Part shown: positions 25,968-35,492 of the stretch, one piece after another | How positions within the stretch are numbered: position 1 is the first letter of the stretch | How the letters are laid out: the number at the start of each line of letters is the position of its first letter | NCBI RefSeq assembly: GCF_900109515.1 | Contig: NZ_FOBD01000014.1 | Span: forward strand, 124,001-188,000 | DNA: 64,000 bases | Direction of reading: 5' to 3' | Source: Paenibacillus sp. OK003 | GTDB taxonomy: Bacteria > Bacillota > Bacilli > Paenibacillales > Paenibacillaceae | Translations under genes and position numbers: made by a program | Notes under the pieces: generated by a model | Told to the model about the DNA's origin: nothing | The model's input: only the letters and a program-made list of their open reading frames with translations | Database searches by the model: none

Positions 25968-26014
25968 TAAACAAGGGGAACCGGAAGCAAGTTCAGGTAA
26001 CTTCTTGTTTTTTG
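25968..26014 (+). terminator. Probable terminator after the ArsR gene
   Basis: AACAAG (25969-25974) pairs with CTTGTT (26004-26009), an inner AAGTT/AACTT stem sits at 25989-26003, and a T-run follows. Confidence 0.55.
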
Positions 26015-26048
26015 CGTTTTAGGAGGGGCACTGTTGTGAGCATTACGA

Positions 26049-26106
26049 TTGACAGAGAGCACAGACGGGAGTAGTCTTTTTATTATATTCAAATATTCAA
26101 ATATAT
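26049..26106 (+). promoter_or_regulatory. Promoter and AT-rich repeats before the SulP gene
   Basis: TTGACA (26049-26054) is followed after 17 bp by TAGTCT (26072-26077). From about 26086 the sequence repeats ATATTCAA twice before ATATATAA, over and just after the expected transcription start. That is a good position for an ArsR-type repressor site. Confidence 0.5.
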
Positions 26107-26128
26107 AAAGAAAAGAAGGTTAGGGCAG

Positions 26129-27883
26129 ATGAAATGGATGGGGAGATTTGCAGGGTATAATGCTGCCGCATTTCGCAAGGATCTGGTATCGGGACTAATT
26201 GTGGGAATTATCGCTATCCCGCTCGGGATGGCGTTTGCCATTGCTTCCGGGGTCAAGCCCGAGTATGGTCTGTACACGACAATCATTGCGGGCATACTCA
26301 TTTCCTTGCTGGGTGGGTCCAAATTCCAGATTGGCGGGCCAACTGGTGCATTTATTCCGATCCTCTTCGCCATTGTCATGCAGTATGGATACGAAAATCT
26401 GCTGATTGCTGGAATAATGGCCGGATTGATGCTTGTACTTATGGGCGTTTTCAAGCTTGGCGCGCTGATCAAATTTATTCCAAGACCCGTGACCATTGGA
26501 TTTACGGCGGGTATTGCTGTGATTATTTTTAGTGGGCAAATTGCGAACTTTCTGGGGCTGAGCGGCATTGTGAAGCACGAGGATTTCTGGTCCAATATGA
26601 AAGAAATCGGGATGCACATCTCGACGATTAATATATACAGTTTGTTGACGGCTGGAATCTGTCTGGCTGTTCTTCTGTTTGTGCCCAAGTTTGCACCCAA
26701 GGTGCCTGCTTCACTGGCCGGGTTGGTTCTATCGACGCTAGTTGCAGCGTTCTTTTTTGAAGGGCAGGTTGCTACGATCGGATCGTCATTTGGCGCTATT
26801 CGGGGAGCGTTGCCCCAGTTTCATATTCCGGAGATCACTTGGGCACGTGTGGTGAGCTTGCTGCAGCCCGCTTTTATCATCGCCATGCTGGGGGGCATCG
26901 AATCGCTGTTGTCTGCTGTGGTTGCGGATGGCATGACCGGGACCCGTCATAACAGCAATCGAGAGCTGATTGGGCAGGGGATCGCCAATATGGTAACACC
27001 TCTGTTTGGAGGCATTCCGGCGACGGGAGCGATTGCACGTACGGCAACAAATATTAAGTCCGGCGCAGTTTCGCCTTTGTCTGGCGTTATTCACGGGGTA
27101 GTGGTTTTGCTTGTGCTTGTTCTCTTCGCACCATATGCGTCCCACATCCCGCTGGCCAGTATGGCCCCGGTGCTGATGCTGGTTGCCTGGAATATGAGTG
27201 AGCGGAGATCGTTCATGCATATAATGAAAACCAAAACGAGTGATTCACTCGTGCTGCTCATTACCTTTTTGCTCACCGTTTTTACGAGTCTAACCACCGC
27301 TGTGGAGGTGGGGTTGATCCTGGCCGTTCTTCTATTCGTGAAGCGCATGAGCGAGATGCTGAAGGTCGCCAAAGTGCTGCCTGATCCCGATCACAAGCAT
27401 GAGAAGGTGATGGCGCATATGGTTCAGGAGGGACATGACTGTCCGCAGATCAGTATGTATACGATTGAAGGCCCGTTGTTTTTTGGTGCAGCGGATATGT
27501 TTGAGAAATGGGTGATGGATTCGATTCATCGAAGACCAGGCATTCTGCTGCTGCGCATGGGGAAGGTTCCTTTTATGGATACAACGGGTGAAGCGAATCT
27601 GGCGAGTTTGGTGAAGCATTTTGAGCGATCCGGCGGCATGATACTGTTTTCAGGCGTCCAGGCGCAGCCAGTGGAGATGATGAGGAAAACGGGTTTAATG
27701 GAGCGCATTCATCCTGATCATATGTTTGAGCATACCGGTGAAGCGATCAATTATGCATTACAGCATCTGAATCATCAGAAGTGCGTAGGCTGCAAGCATT
27801 TTGCTTTTCGTGAATGTGCGGTGTTGTCTCAGGAGGATGCAGTTGCTGGACGGAAAAGTTTACTGGAGCCTACTTCGGTATAA
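26129..27883 (+). CDS. SulP-family anion transporter with STAS domain and Cys-rich tail
   Basis: A 584-residue membrane transporter from ATG 26129. The SLC26/SulP motif region GLIVGIIAIPLGMAFAIASGVKPEYGLYT opens the membrane domain (about 10-400), which shows the alternating hydrophobic segments of the 7+7 fold. The STAS domain follows (about 430-545: YTIEGPLFFGAADMFEKWV, LRMGKVPFMDTTGEANL). The tail has C552-x-x-C555 and C563 in KCVGCKHFAFREC, an unusual addition that may bind metal or sense redox state. Members carry sulfate, bicarbonate or other anions; the substrate here is unknown. The upstream ArsR gene and operator suggest control by a small-molecule signal. Confidence 0.9.
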   Translation: MKWMGRFAGYNAAAFRKDLVSGLIVGIIAIPLGMAFAIASGVKPEYGLYTTIIAGILISLLGGSKFQIGGPTGAFIPILFAIVMQYGYENLLIAGIMAGLMLVLMGVFKLGALIKFIPRPVTIGFTAGIAVIIFSGQIANFLGLSGIVKHEDFWSNMKEIGMHISTINIYSLLTAGICLAVLLFVPKFAPKVPASLAGLVLSTLVAAFFFEGQVATIGSSFGAIRGALPQFHIPEITWARVVSLLQPAFIIAMLGGIESLLSAVVADGMTGTRHNSNRELIGQGIANMVTPLFGGIPATGAIARTATNIKSGAVSPLSGVIHGVVVLLVLVLFAPYASHIPLASMAPVLMLVAWNMSERRSFMHIMKTKTSDSLVLLITFLLTVFTSLTTAVEVGLILAVLLFVKRMSEMLKVAKVLPDPDHKHEKVMAHMVQEGHDCPQISMYTIEGPLFFGAADMFEKWVMDSIHRRPGILLLRMGKVPFMDTTGEANLASLVKHFERSGGMILFSGVQAQPVEMMRKTGLMERIHPDHMFEHTGEAINYALQHLNHQKCVGCKHFAFRECAVLSQEDAVAGRKSLLEPTSV

Positions 27884-28069
27884 TCCGGAAAATGAATAAA
27901 AAATACACGTTTATCTTTGATCGTTCGCAGATTCTGGGTGATGGGACTGGAGGCTGTGTTTATTTGCAAGGGATACGGATGCCCCTGATTATGTTACGAT
28001 TGTTTAGAAAATCATAGTATCAAATTAATTGTGAACTGACACAATTAAATCAGATTAAAATGAAAAGGG

Positions 28070-28987
28070 ATGATAGGTTTGGAGGAAATCTTACGTCGCA
28101 TTCGATATAACCATGGAAAATTTCCAAGCAGTGAAATACAGCAAATGATAGATAAGAAGGAAGAGGCCATTCCCTACTTGCTTCAAATCATGCACAATCT
28201 GAGAGATAATTATGTAAAAGTGGTCGACAGGCCAACCAGAATAGATTTCGTCTATGCTTATTACTTGCTGGCACAGTTTCGGGTGAAAGATTTCTTCCCA
28301 ATCATGATAGATATTTTATCCATGCCTGATGAAGCGTGTGAACATATATTTGGTGATAATATAACGGAGGGAATTGGACGAGTCCTTGCGTCTATATATG
28401 ATGGGGATGTTAATTTATTGTACGGCTTGATTGAGAATACAAAGGCAAATGAGTATGCACGGGGACAAGCAATGAATGCTCTGGTTGTTCTGGTTTTGCA
28501 TGGCCGGCTGCCAAGAGAAGAAGTGATGAGCTACTTCAAGCATTTGATCACTGAAAGACATGTAGCTTTGAGTGAATACTTATATTCAGAAATTGTATGT
28601 TGTTGTGATGATCTTTACCCTGAGGAGGTATATTGTGATATCGAACGGCTGTATGAAGAGCAGGTCGTTGATGAAACCGTCATAGGATTGGCTGATGTCA
28701 GACGAACACTAAAGAAAACAAAAGAATCTGTTTTGAAACTTAAGCAGCAAGAGCATCTATTTCAGTATATCACCAATACAATCAAGGAACTGCAAGGATG
28801 GTACTGTTTTCATCATCCCAATAAAGTTCAGGAGACCATGCTGCCTGTTTATCCGATGTATCAGCATAGCAAAATCATTCGCGAACCTGCGCGAAATTCG
28901 GCAATCAAGATTGAAAAAACGGGTCGCAACGACCCTTGCACTTGTGGGAGTGGTCAGAAATACAAGAAATGCTGCGGAAAGTCATAA
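28070..28987 (+). CDS. DUF1186-like repeat protein with C-terminal SEC-C zinc motif
   Basis: A 305-residue protein. Residues 1-200 are helical and repeat-like (ILRRIRYNHGKFPSSEIQQMIDKKEEAIPYLLQIM), resembling DUF1186/HEAT-type proteins. The C-terminus RNDPCTCGSGQKYKKCCGKS is a perfect SEC-C zinc-binding motif as seen at the end of SecA. The ATG at 28070 is very close to AAAAGGG; a TTG at 28079 would be better spaced, so the start is uncertain by three codons. SEC-C proteins outside SecA are often linked to protein quality control or ribosome association. No function is known for this one. Confidence 0.82.
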   Translation: MIGLEEILRRIRYNHGKFPSSEIQQMIDKKEEAIPYLLQIMHNLRDNYVKVVDRPTRIDFVYAYYLLAQFRVKDFFPIMIDILSMPDEACEHIFGDNITEGIGRVLASIYDGDVNLLYGLIENTKANEYARGQAMNALVVLVLHGRLPREEVMSYFKHLITERHVALSEYLYSEIVCCCDDLYPEEVYCDIERLYEEQVVDETVIGLADVRRTLKKTKESVLKLKQQEHLFQYITNTIKELQGWYCFHHPNKVQETMLPVYPMYQHSKIIREPARNSAIKIEKTGRNDPCTCGSGQKYKKCCGKS

Positions 28988-29031
28988 TTTCGATGAATCA
29001 GCGTGGTTACAAGATAGGAGTAAAATAGATC

Positions 29032-29061
29032 AAAAGAGGGGGCAGCCCCTCTTTTAATTTT
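29032..29061. terminator. Terminator after the SEC-C protein gene
   Basis: AAAAGAGGGG (29032-29041) pairs with CCCCTCTTTT (29046-29055) around a GCAG loop. It has A and T runs on both sides. Confidence 0.9.
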
Positions 29062-29216
29062 GGGTGAAAACCCCTGACGTATATGATAGGTGTCTATGAT
29101 TGATATAGTGTATCCGCTTCCTTACATTCCTTGTTGTATTTCTACGGCACATCTCGTACAATTTGGTGAAGTAATTCTGCATTGCGTTAATGTGAATGTG
29201 AAAAGGGGAGAATCGT

Positions 29217-30596
29217 TTGGAATCGAAGCAACTATCCAGAGGGCTAAAGCCCCGTCACGTAGAGCTGATTGCACTTGGGGGTACGATTGGCGTCGGATTG
29301 TTCATGGGATCGGCAAGTACAATCAAATGGGCAGGCCCTTCAGTGCTGCTGGCCTATTTGCTGGCTGGAATCATTATCTTTTTTGTCATGCGTATTATGG
29401 GGGAAATGTTGATTCAGGAACCTGTCACCGGTTCATTTGCCACATTTGCTCATAAGTATATCAGTCCACTCGCCGGGTTTCTGACTGCCTGGAGTTACTG
29501 GTTCCTCTGGGTAACGGTTGGTATGGCAGAAGTCACCGCGATTGGGATTTATGTAGGCTACTGGTTCCCGGATATTCCACAATGGCTGCCTGCCTTGGTT
29601 GGCGTGCTCATTATTGCAGCAGCGAATCTGGCAGCGGTAAAGTACTATGGAGAATTCGAATTCTGGTTTGCACTGATCAAGGTGACGGCGATTGTCTTCA
29701 TGATCGTGATCGGAACCGGACTGATCTTCTTCGGCTGGGGGAACGGAGGACAGCCCATTGGGTTATCGAATCTGGTGAGCCATGGCGGATTTTTCCCAGG
29801 AGGCATCAAAGGTTTCCTCTTTGCCCTGTGTATCGTAACGGCTGCTTACCAGGGCGTTGAAATGGTAGGGATTACGGCAGGTGAAGCAGAAAATCCGAAG
29901 GTCACGCTGCGTAAAGCGATCAAAAACATCGTGTGGCGTATTCTTATTTTTTACGTTGGTGCCATCTTTGTCATCGTGACATTGTACCCTTGGAATGAGG
30001 TTGGAGAGACGGGAAGTCCGTTTGTACTGACGTTTGCCAAAGTCGGGATTGTCGCTGCTGCGGGAATTATCAACTTTGTCGTGCTTACCGCCGCGATGTC
30101 GGGATGTAACAGTGGGATCTATAGTGCAGGGCGTATGCTTTACACGCTTGCGGAGAATGGGCAGGCACCGGCCTTTTTCAAAAAGCTGTCCAAAGGCGGG
30201 GTCCCCCGCAACAGTATCATCATCACGATTTCCTTGCTGCTGGTTGGTGTGGTACTCAACTACCTGATGCCGGACTCCAAGCTGTTCCTGTACATTTACA
30301 GCGCAAGTGTTCTTCCGGGGATGGTTCCATGGTTCGCGCTGGCCTTCAGCCAGTTCCGGTTCAGAAAGCGTTGGGGCAATGAGATGGCAGACCACAATTT
30401 TAAATCCAAATGGTTCCCAATCAGCAACTATATCATTATCGTATATCTGACGCTCGTCATTATCGGTATGGCATTTAACCCGGATACGCGGTTACCCCTG
30501 ATTGTCGGGGCTACATTTATGGCCATCGTTGTGATCGGTTATTTTGTATTTGGCATAGGGAAAAGACAGCGGGTAGATGAAGGCGAGGATCACTAG
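29217..30596 (+). CDS. APC-family amino acid permease
   Basis: A 459-residue permease with about 12 TM helices. The start is TTG 29217, six bases after AAAAGGGGAG. The N-terminus KPRHVELIALGGTIGVGLFMGSAS and the segment AYQGVEMVGITAGEAENP are diagnostic of the amino acid transporter (AAT) branch of the APC superfamily, which includes ProY, AroP and GabP-like carriers. Length is normal for the family. Substrate cannot be fixed from sequence; a neutral or aromatic amino acid or proline is likely. It has no obvious operon partner. Confidence 0.92.
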   Translation: MESKQLSRGLKPRHVELIALGGTIGVGLFMGSASTIKWAGPSVLLAYLLAGIIIFFVMRIMGEMLIQEPVTGSFATFAHKYISPLAGFLTAWSYWFLWVTVGMAEVTAIGIYVGYWFPDIPQWLPALVGVLIIAAANLAAVKYYGEFEFWFALIKVTAIVFMIVIGTGLIFFGWGNGGQPIGLSNLVSHGGFFPGGIKGFLFALCIVTAAYQGVEMVGITAGEAENPKVTLRKAIKNIVWRILIFYVGAIFVIVTLYPWNEVGETGSPFVLTFAKVGIVAAAGIINFVVLTAAMSGCNSGIYSAGRMLYTLAENGQAPAFFKKLSKGGVPRNSIIITISLLLVGVVLNYLMPDSKLFLYIYSASVLPGMVPWFALAFSQFRFRKRWGNEMADHNFKSKWFPISNYIIIVYLTLVIIGMAFNPDTRLPLIVGATFMAIVVIGYFVFGIGKRQRVDEGEDH

Positions 30597-30648
30597 CCTT
30601 ATATTATAAAATCGTTGATGTTAATGTGTTTAGAAGTTGTACCTGAAT

Positions 30649-30717
30649 TTTACACCGGAACGGAGAGTGCAGAACAATCTGAAGATGGTACTGCACTCGT
30701 AGTGGCAAGGTGTATAA
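30649..30717 (+). repeat. Structured intergenic repeat, copy D
   Basis: TTTACACC (30649-30656) pairs with GGTGTATAA (30709-30717). Inside lie GGAACGGA on the 5' side and CGTAGTGGCAA on the 3' side, with an extra 8-bp stem GAGTGCAG/CTGCACTC. The same 5' and 3' blocks recur at 31074, 49791 and 50141. This copy is longer than the others because of the inner stem. Confidence 0.6.
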
Positions 30718-31073
30718 TTTCCCTAGTCAACTTAATATCTTAATATCACACGTGCATTCCTTGAATACATGGGAGAACCTTCGGGAGAACCAGTGTCATG
30801 CAGGGAGTGCATTTTTTGTTTTTCAAAATTCATGCTTGAATCTCCTGTAAATAGAGGTTTGGTGATTGGAAATAGAAGAGCTGCTATTCAGAGCCAGTTT
30901 AAATTCCGCCCATCTCGGTTACAAAGGAAAGAGTGCAACTTTTATGAAAACAACATAATAAATAAATTTAAATTTACACGATAACGAAGAGCGCAGAAAT
31001 AACCTGGAGAAACGTAGTGTTCGCCTTTATCCCCGGATTTTCCCCTTATAAAAGGAGAGAAAAAAATCTGGGG
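30718..31073. other. Intergenic stretch without a recognisable gene
   Basis: The DNA between the two repeat copies is AT-rich. It contains CATGGGAGAACC followed closely by GGGAGAACC, a short direct repeat near 30767-30790, and an A-rich block at 31050-31071. No credible coding frame was found. It may contain the promoter of the downstream SDR gene. Confidence 0.4.
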
Positions 31074-31122
31074 GTAACAGCGATTGTAAGGTTATTCTGT
31101 GATCGTAGTGATCATTGTAAAT
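31074..31122 (+). repeat. Structured intergenic repeat, copy C (divergent)
   Basis: This stretch shares AGCGAT, AAGGTTATTCTG and ATCGTAGTG with copy A at 49791. Its terminal stem is weak, but TGATC-GTAGT-GATCA forms an internal hairpin where other copies have CCACT-GT-AGTGG. It ends about 20 bp before the SDR start codon. Confidence 0.5.
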
Positions 31123-31143
31123 TAATCCGAGGAGGAATTGTAC

Positions 31144-32046
31144 ATGGCTAATCAAGACCAGCACACCATGCAAGATCCGACGACACAATATCCGAAGGCT
31201 ACATCAGATTGGAAGCAGCAGCAGGAGGAGCCGGGGCTTCAGCGTGAAATGACTCCTGTACCTGATGCAGGTGAAAAAAGCTATAAAGGCAGCGGGCGTC
31301 TGACCGGACGTAAAGCTGTTGTAACCGGAGCAGACAGCGGTATTGGTCGGGCAGCCGCCATCGCTTTTGCCCGTGAAGGTGCGGATGTCGTTCTGGCTTA
31401 CCTTCCCGAGGAAGAAGCCGATGCGAAGGAAGTGGTCAAGCTGATCGAAGAAGCAGGCCGCAAAGCTGTTGCGATTCCAGGTGACCTCAAGGATGAGAAA
31501 TACTGCGAAGAACTTATTGAGTCTGCTGTAAAAGAGCTCGGTGGGATCGATATCCTCGCCAATGTGGCAGGTAAACAGCAGTTTGTTGAGCAGATCGCCG
31601 ACCTGACCACAGAACAATTTGATGCGACATTCAAAACCAATGTCTATTCGATGTTCTGGCTCTGCAAAGCAGCTGTGAAACACATGAAACCAGGCAGCTC
31701 CATCATTAACACGTCTTCTATTCAGGCATACAAGCCATCTCCAATCCTGCTGGATTATGCGACAACAAAGGCAGCAATCAACACCTTCAGCAAAGCGCTG
31801 GCCCAACAAGTAGGTAGCAAAGGTATCCGTGTAAATGTCGTGGCACCAGGCCCAGTATGGACACCGCTTCAGGTGGTTGGTGGACAGCCTGTAGAAAAGC
31901 TTGCTGATTTCGGCTCCAATACTCCGCTGGGCCGTGCAGGGCAGCCTGCTGAAATGGCACCAGCGTTTGTGTTCCTGGCGAGCCAGGAATCCAGCTATGT
32001 GAGCGGTGAGACACTGAACGCCAATGGCGGTACAGTTAGTCCGTAA
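31144..32046 (+). CDS. Stress-type SDR oxidoreductase (YhdF/GSP39-like)
   Basis: A 300-residue enzyme from ATG 31144 behind GGAGGAATTG. A hydrophilic N-terminal extension of about 50 residues (QYPKATSDWKQQQEEPGL) precedes the Rossmann core TGADSGIGRAAA. The catalytic residues are in SIINTSSIQAYKP and YATTK, and the end VSGETLNANGGT is typical. This extended form matches the Bacillus general-stress proteins YhdF and GS39 and the YghA group. The substrate is unknown; sugar alcohols or aldehydes are possible. A perfect terminator follows. A repeat copy lies directly upstream, so the promoter region is unusual. Confidence 0.93.
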   Translation: MANQDQHTMQDPTTQYPKATSDWKQQQEEPGLQREMTPVPDAGEKSYKGSGRLTGRKAVVTGADSGIGRAAAIAFAREGADVVLAYLPEEEADAKEVVKLIEEAGRKAVAIPGDLKDEKYCEELIESAVKELGGIDILANVAGKQQFVEQIADLTTEQFDATFKTNVYSMFWLCKAAVKHMKPGSSIINTSSIQAYKPSPILLDYATTKAAINTFSKALAQQVGSKGIRVNVVAPGPVWTPLQVVGGQPVEKLADFGSNTPLGRAGQPAEMAPAFVFLASQESSYVSGETLNANGGTVSP

Positions 32047-32101
32047 TTTTGGATACAAAAAGCCCTATGAGTAATAGGTCAGTAATCATAGGCAAGTGAA
32101 T

Positions 32102-32147
32102 CAAAGAACTCCATTCCCGATAAAGGTGAATGGAGTTCTTTGTTGTT
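32102..32147. terminator. Strong bidirectional terminator
   Basis: CAAAGAACTCCATTC (32102-32116) and GAATGGAGTTCTTTG (32128-32142) form a perfect 15-bp stem. It lies between the SDR gene and the convergent lipoprotein gene. Confidence 0.93.
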
Positions 32148-32171
32148 ATGGAATTTTTCTTAATTATTGCT

Positions 32172-34679
32172 TTACTTCTGATCCGGGTTAGGTTCCAGAA
32201 TAGCGTAGCTGCCCAGTGTCGCCAATTGCGCCGTATTCAGCAGGGCTTCATCTACCGCAGCGAGGGCTTCACCGGCAGCTGTCATCAGCTCATCAGAGTC
32301 AACAGGTGAGGCGAAACGGAGAATGACCCGATTTTCTCCATTTTTCAGTTCACTCTCAGCCTTCGTTTTGTATTCACTAATCGAAGCGACTTCGAGATCG
32401 TTCTGTATATAATAATCGTTCGCATCACTTTCGCCATTAAATAGGGAGAGTTCGGAATCAAGCCAGTAATCCTTATCGGCTATCGTTTTCTGACTTGCAG
32501 CCGTCTCATCATTTGCATTGTACAGGAAGTAAGGAATACCGGAATTGGTCAGATTGTTGGTGGCATCCACATGGAACCATTCATTTCCGATTTTGACCTT
32601 ATTCCATGCATGAGGAACACCGCTAGAGGCTCCCGTTACGACGATGCTTTCCAGTCCAGACAGATCGGAGAGCAGTTTGTAGACGGAAGCATAGCTGGCA
32701 CATACGCCAACGCCTTTGACAAGGATACCGTAAGTGGTAAACGAATCATTGAACTGAGCATCCACATTTTTAAAGTTGTTCTGTTCCGCATTTTCAAGTG
32801 CCGCATCATCATACTTCGCGTTATCGTTCAGATAATCGTAGATGGCTTTCCGTTTTTCATCATCCTTCATGCCATCCTTGATGATGGAAGCAACAACTTC
32901 GTTTGCTTTGGCAATAATCTCGCTCTGTTTCTTCTGGATGACATCTGCCGACTCATTGTAATGGATCGAAAGGGTAAGTGTACCGTAATTGTATTCAAAA
33001 CCTTCCACACCCAGAATCAATGGATTCTGGTACATCACTTTCAGGACAACATCGGAGAGCGTTGTGAAATTTTGGGCTTCTGGAAAAGCTTTTAATGAGA
33101 TCTTGTCTTGGGCAGCAACCATGTTTTTGGCCAAAACTTCTTCCAATGCAGAATCTGCATTGATCATAGCATCGCCTGTAGCTGGCTCAGGAACCGTTTC
33201 CTGATTGCCTTGTTCTACATTCTGCTGTGTATTGGATTTCTGCTCATCCACCAAGTTGTCTTCTTCAGTTTCGGAAGCTGGCTCAGGTGATTCACTCGTA
33301 ATTTCATCAGAAGCTTTATCGGAAGCCTCGCTGGATACCGGTTCAGTTTTATCTTCTGACGTTCCAGTATCGGTAGTGGACTCCGTAGATGGAGTTTCTT
33401 CCACCGTCGGTTCTGTTTCTGCTTCCGTTGCAGAATCAGGTGCCTCATGATTGTTGATGATCGTTGGCACATCAGGTGCTGGGACGTATGGCGTGTCGTT
33501 CTTCGGTTCCACCAGTCCGTTACTAGACTCAGCAACCGTTTGATTATTCAATTTGTCGAGATCTTCTTGGGTGATATTTTCTACGCGTACGTAACTTTTC
33601 AGAGCTGTTCCTTTGATGTGAAACGGAATATTCGTTTCGTTGAACTCCGAAATTTCTACACCAGCGGTATCATAGACAATCGTTCCTTGGGAAAACGAAC
33701 CATCGATGTACTCAATACTTGTTGTTTTAGGCAATTCATTCATGTTCTTCAATTTCTTCATATACAGCTGTTCTTTTAAAGCCATCGGCAGCTGATTAGA
33801 GAGGGGGGCAGTGGCAACACCGTTGCTGAAATTGGATTCCTTATCTCCGCTGACCGCTGTGACGTAATATTCACCCTTCATACCATGGTTCTGATAGGAG
33901 GTCATCTGTTCATTAATGGTGCCAAGACCGCCTTTTCCATCTTCCATAAAGTCATTAAAGTATGTTTCCGTTGTTGTGGTTAAAACCAATGGATTGCTTC
34001 CATTGAAGGCTTTCTCCGCTCCTTGCAAGGGGACGTTGTTTGTTTCAAAAATAACCGTTCGATCTGCACGATTATAAATTTTATATTCGGTTGCACCTTC
34101 GACCTTGTCCCAAGTCAGTTTAAAGCGCTTATCCTTGTCGATTTCATATTTGAGATTGGGAACAGGCAGCTCGGATTTTACTGTGAAAGGAATGATCATT
34201 GGTTGATCCAGTAGCGTAAGCTTCTCGGCATCCAAATCATAGTTAATACGAATGTAATAAATGGGGGCACCGCCCCAAGTGCTTTGCTCCTGTGTCCGTA
34301 ACTTATCTGAGGTTAAAACACCCCATCCAAGAGGCTTAATGGAGACACTATTGTCATTGATTTCTGGTATAGCGTAAACTTTACTGGATTCAAGCGCCTT
34401 AATATCGGTATGTACACTAATCATATCACTTGCTAGTATACGGCTATTTTTCAGATCCGCTTTAAACTTGAACGAAAATTCTTCATCTTGAGCTACGTTA
34501 TACATCGGCATAATCGCTTTATCCGATTCGGAGCCGTACTTCTGCTTCAAACTTAATACGCTAGAGCCTTCTACTATTTCTGTAGGGTTATTCTCGGATG
34601 GGCTACTCTCCTTGTCATTGCTCTGGCATCCAGCCAATAACAGGGTGAGCGTAAACATAATCAAAAATAAACGTTTCAT
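32172..34679 (-). CDS. Large lipoprotein with transglutaminase-like domain
   Basis: An 835-residue protein. ATG 34679 gives a clean signal with lipobox LLLAGC; an upstream ATG would place extra residues before it. Residues about 30-400 are beta-rich, with fibronectin-like stretches (FKLTWDKVEGATEYKIYNRAD). A Ser/Thr/Glu-rich linker of about 100 residues follows. The C-terminal domain has a transglutaminase/protease-like triad: GVGVCASYASVYKLLS (Cys), GVPHAWNKVKIGNEWFHVDATN (His, Asp). It is probably anchored outside the membrane and acts on envelope or extracellular polypeptides. The linker and modular build suggest a wall-spanning enzyme. The substrate is unknown. Confidence 0.85.
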   Translation of the reverse strand: MKRLFLIMFTLTLLLAGCQSNDKESSPSENNPTEIVEGSSVLSLKQKYGSESDKAIMPMYNVAQDEEFSFKFKADLKNSRILASDMISVHTDIKALESSKVYAIPEINDNSVSIKPLGWGVLTSDKLRTQEQSTWGGAPIYYIRINYDLDAEKLTLLDQPMIIPFTVKSELPVPNLKYEIDKDKRFKLTWDKVEGATEYKIYNRADRTVIFETNNVPLQGAEKAFNGSNPLVLTTTTETYFNDFMEDGKGGLGTINEQMTSYQNHGMKGEYYVTAVSGDKESNFSNGVATAPLSNQLPMALKEQLYMKKLKNMNELPKTTSIEYIDGSFSQGTIVYDTAGVEISEFNETNIPFHIKGTALKSYVRVENITQEDLDKLNNQTVAESSNGLVEPKNDTPYVPAPDVPTIINNHEAPDSATEAETEPTVEETPSTESTTDTGTSEDKTEPVSSEASDKASDEITSESPEPASETEEDNLVDEQKSNTQQNVEQGNQETVPEPATGDAMINADSALEEVLAKNMVAAQDKISLKAFPEAQNFTTLSDVVLKVMYQNPLILGVEGFEYNYGTLTLSIHYNESADVIQKKQSEIIAKANEVVASIIKDGMKDDEKRKAIYDYLNDNAKYDDAALENAEQNNFKNVDAQFNDSFTTYGILVKGVGVCASYASVYKLLSDLSGLESIVVTGASSGVPHAWNKVKIGNEWFHVDATNNLTNSGIPYFLYNANDETAASQKTIADKDYWLDSELSLFNGESDANDYYIQNDLEVASISEYKTKAESELKNGENRVILRFASPVDSDELMTAAGEALAAVDEALLNTAQLATLGSYAILEPNPDQK

Positions 34680-34996
34680 GGTACACCACTTTCTCGTTTT
34701 TCTAAGTTGTTGCAAAGGCTAATTTCTAAAAAATCTAAACACCGAAGATTATCATTTCTGGTTAAAACCCATTTTCGAACCTCTTCTCAGCAAAACCTCC
34801 TATTAATTCCCTAATGTCTTTTGCTAGTCTATGGTTATATAGACTTATTGTCAAGATATGTAATGGTATATTATGACTATATACAATAGAGCGAGAGTCC
34901 GGTATAAAACCTAGTTGAATTGATCTTTGCGAGAGAGTGAGAATTGTTGAGACTTCTGGTACAATGCATGATAAAACGAAAAATGGAGTGTATCGG

Positions 34997-35416
34997 ATGA
35001 CGCCAGAACAGATTGTCAGAACTTTTTTTGAAGAAGTGCGCTCGGGTCGCAATCTTGATTATGCCAATACACTGATGGCCGAGCAGGTACTGGCTCACCA
35101 GGTGATCTCGGAAGAGGAAGTGACAGTCACAAGAACGCCCTCCGTCTATGCGGATCATGTGAGGGAAATGATCGAGGCGTACGGAGATTTTTCGCTGCAG
35201 ATTCAGGAGTTGCTTGCACAGGGGGATAAAGTATATGTACGCTGGAGACAAGTGGGTACTCATGTTGGAGAAGTGGATGGATATGCGCCGACCAACCTGC
35301 CCGTGATTGAAATGGCGAGTGCGGTATATCGAGTGGAGAATGAGAGAATTGCAGAATACTGGATTCAGATCGACAGGCTGGGGATCGAAAAACAATTGGA
35401 GCGCAATCAGAGCTGA
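34997..35416 (+). CDS. SnoaL-like small cyclase-fold protein
   Basis: A 139-residue protein. ATG 34997 is eight bases after GGAG; ATG 34964 would add 11 residues and is less well placed. The pattern MTPEQIVRTFFEEVRSGRNLDYANTLMAEQVLAHQ, then GDKVYVRWRQVGTH and ENERIAEYWIQID, is that of the SnoaL-like/ester cyclase NTF2-fold family. Such proteins range from polyketide cyclases to uncharacterised housekeeping proteins. Standing alone here, it cannot be given a substrate. Confidence 0.85.
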   Translation: MTPEQIVRTFFEEVRSGRNLDYANTLMAEQVLAHQVISEEEVTVTRTPSVYADHVREMIEAYGDFSLQIQELLAQGDKVYVRWRQVGTHVGEVDGYAPTNLPVIEMASAVYRVENERIAEYWIQIDRLGIEKQLERNQS

Positions 35417-35492
35417 TAAGATAACCAGCTCTTTCACAGGAGAGATTTCTTAAACTGTATAATACAGAGATATAGCAGGTGGAGGTGACATC

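Noticed and set aside
27814..28017. 67-codon frame overlapping the 3' end of the SulP gene
   Set aside because: It is a shifted frame of the transporter's C-terminus, without a ribosome site or family pattern.
29090..29455. 121-codon frame before and inside the amino acid permease gene
   Set aside because: It overlaps the strongly supported permease in another frame.
30769..30984. 71-codon frame in the gap between repeat copies
   Set aside because: Low protein-like character and no ribosome site; the region looks non-coding.
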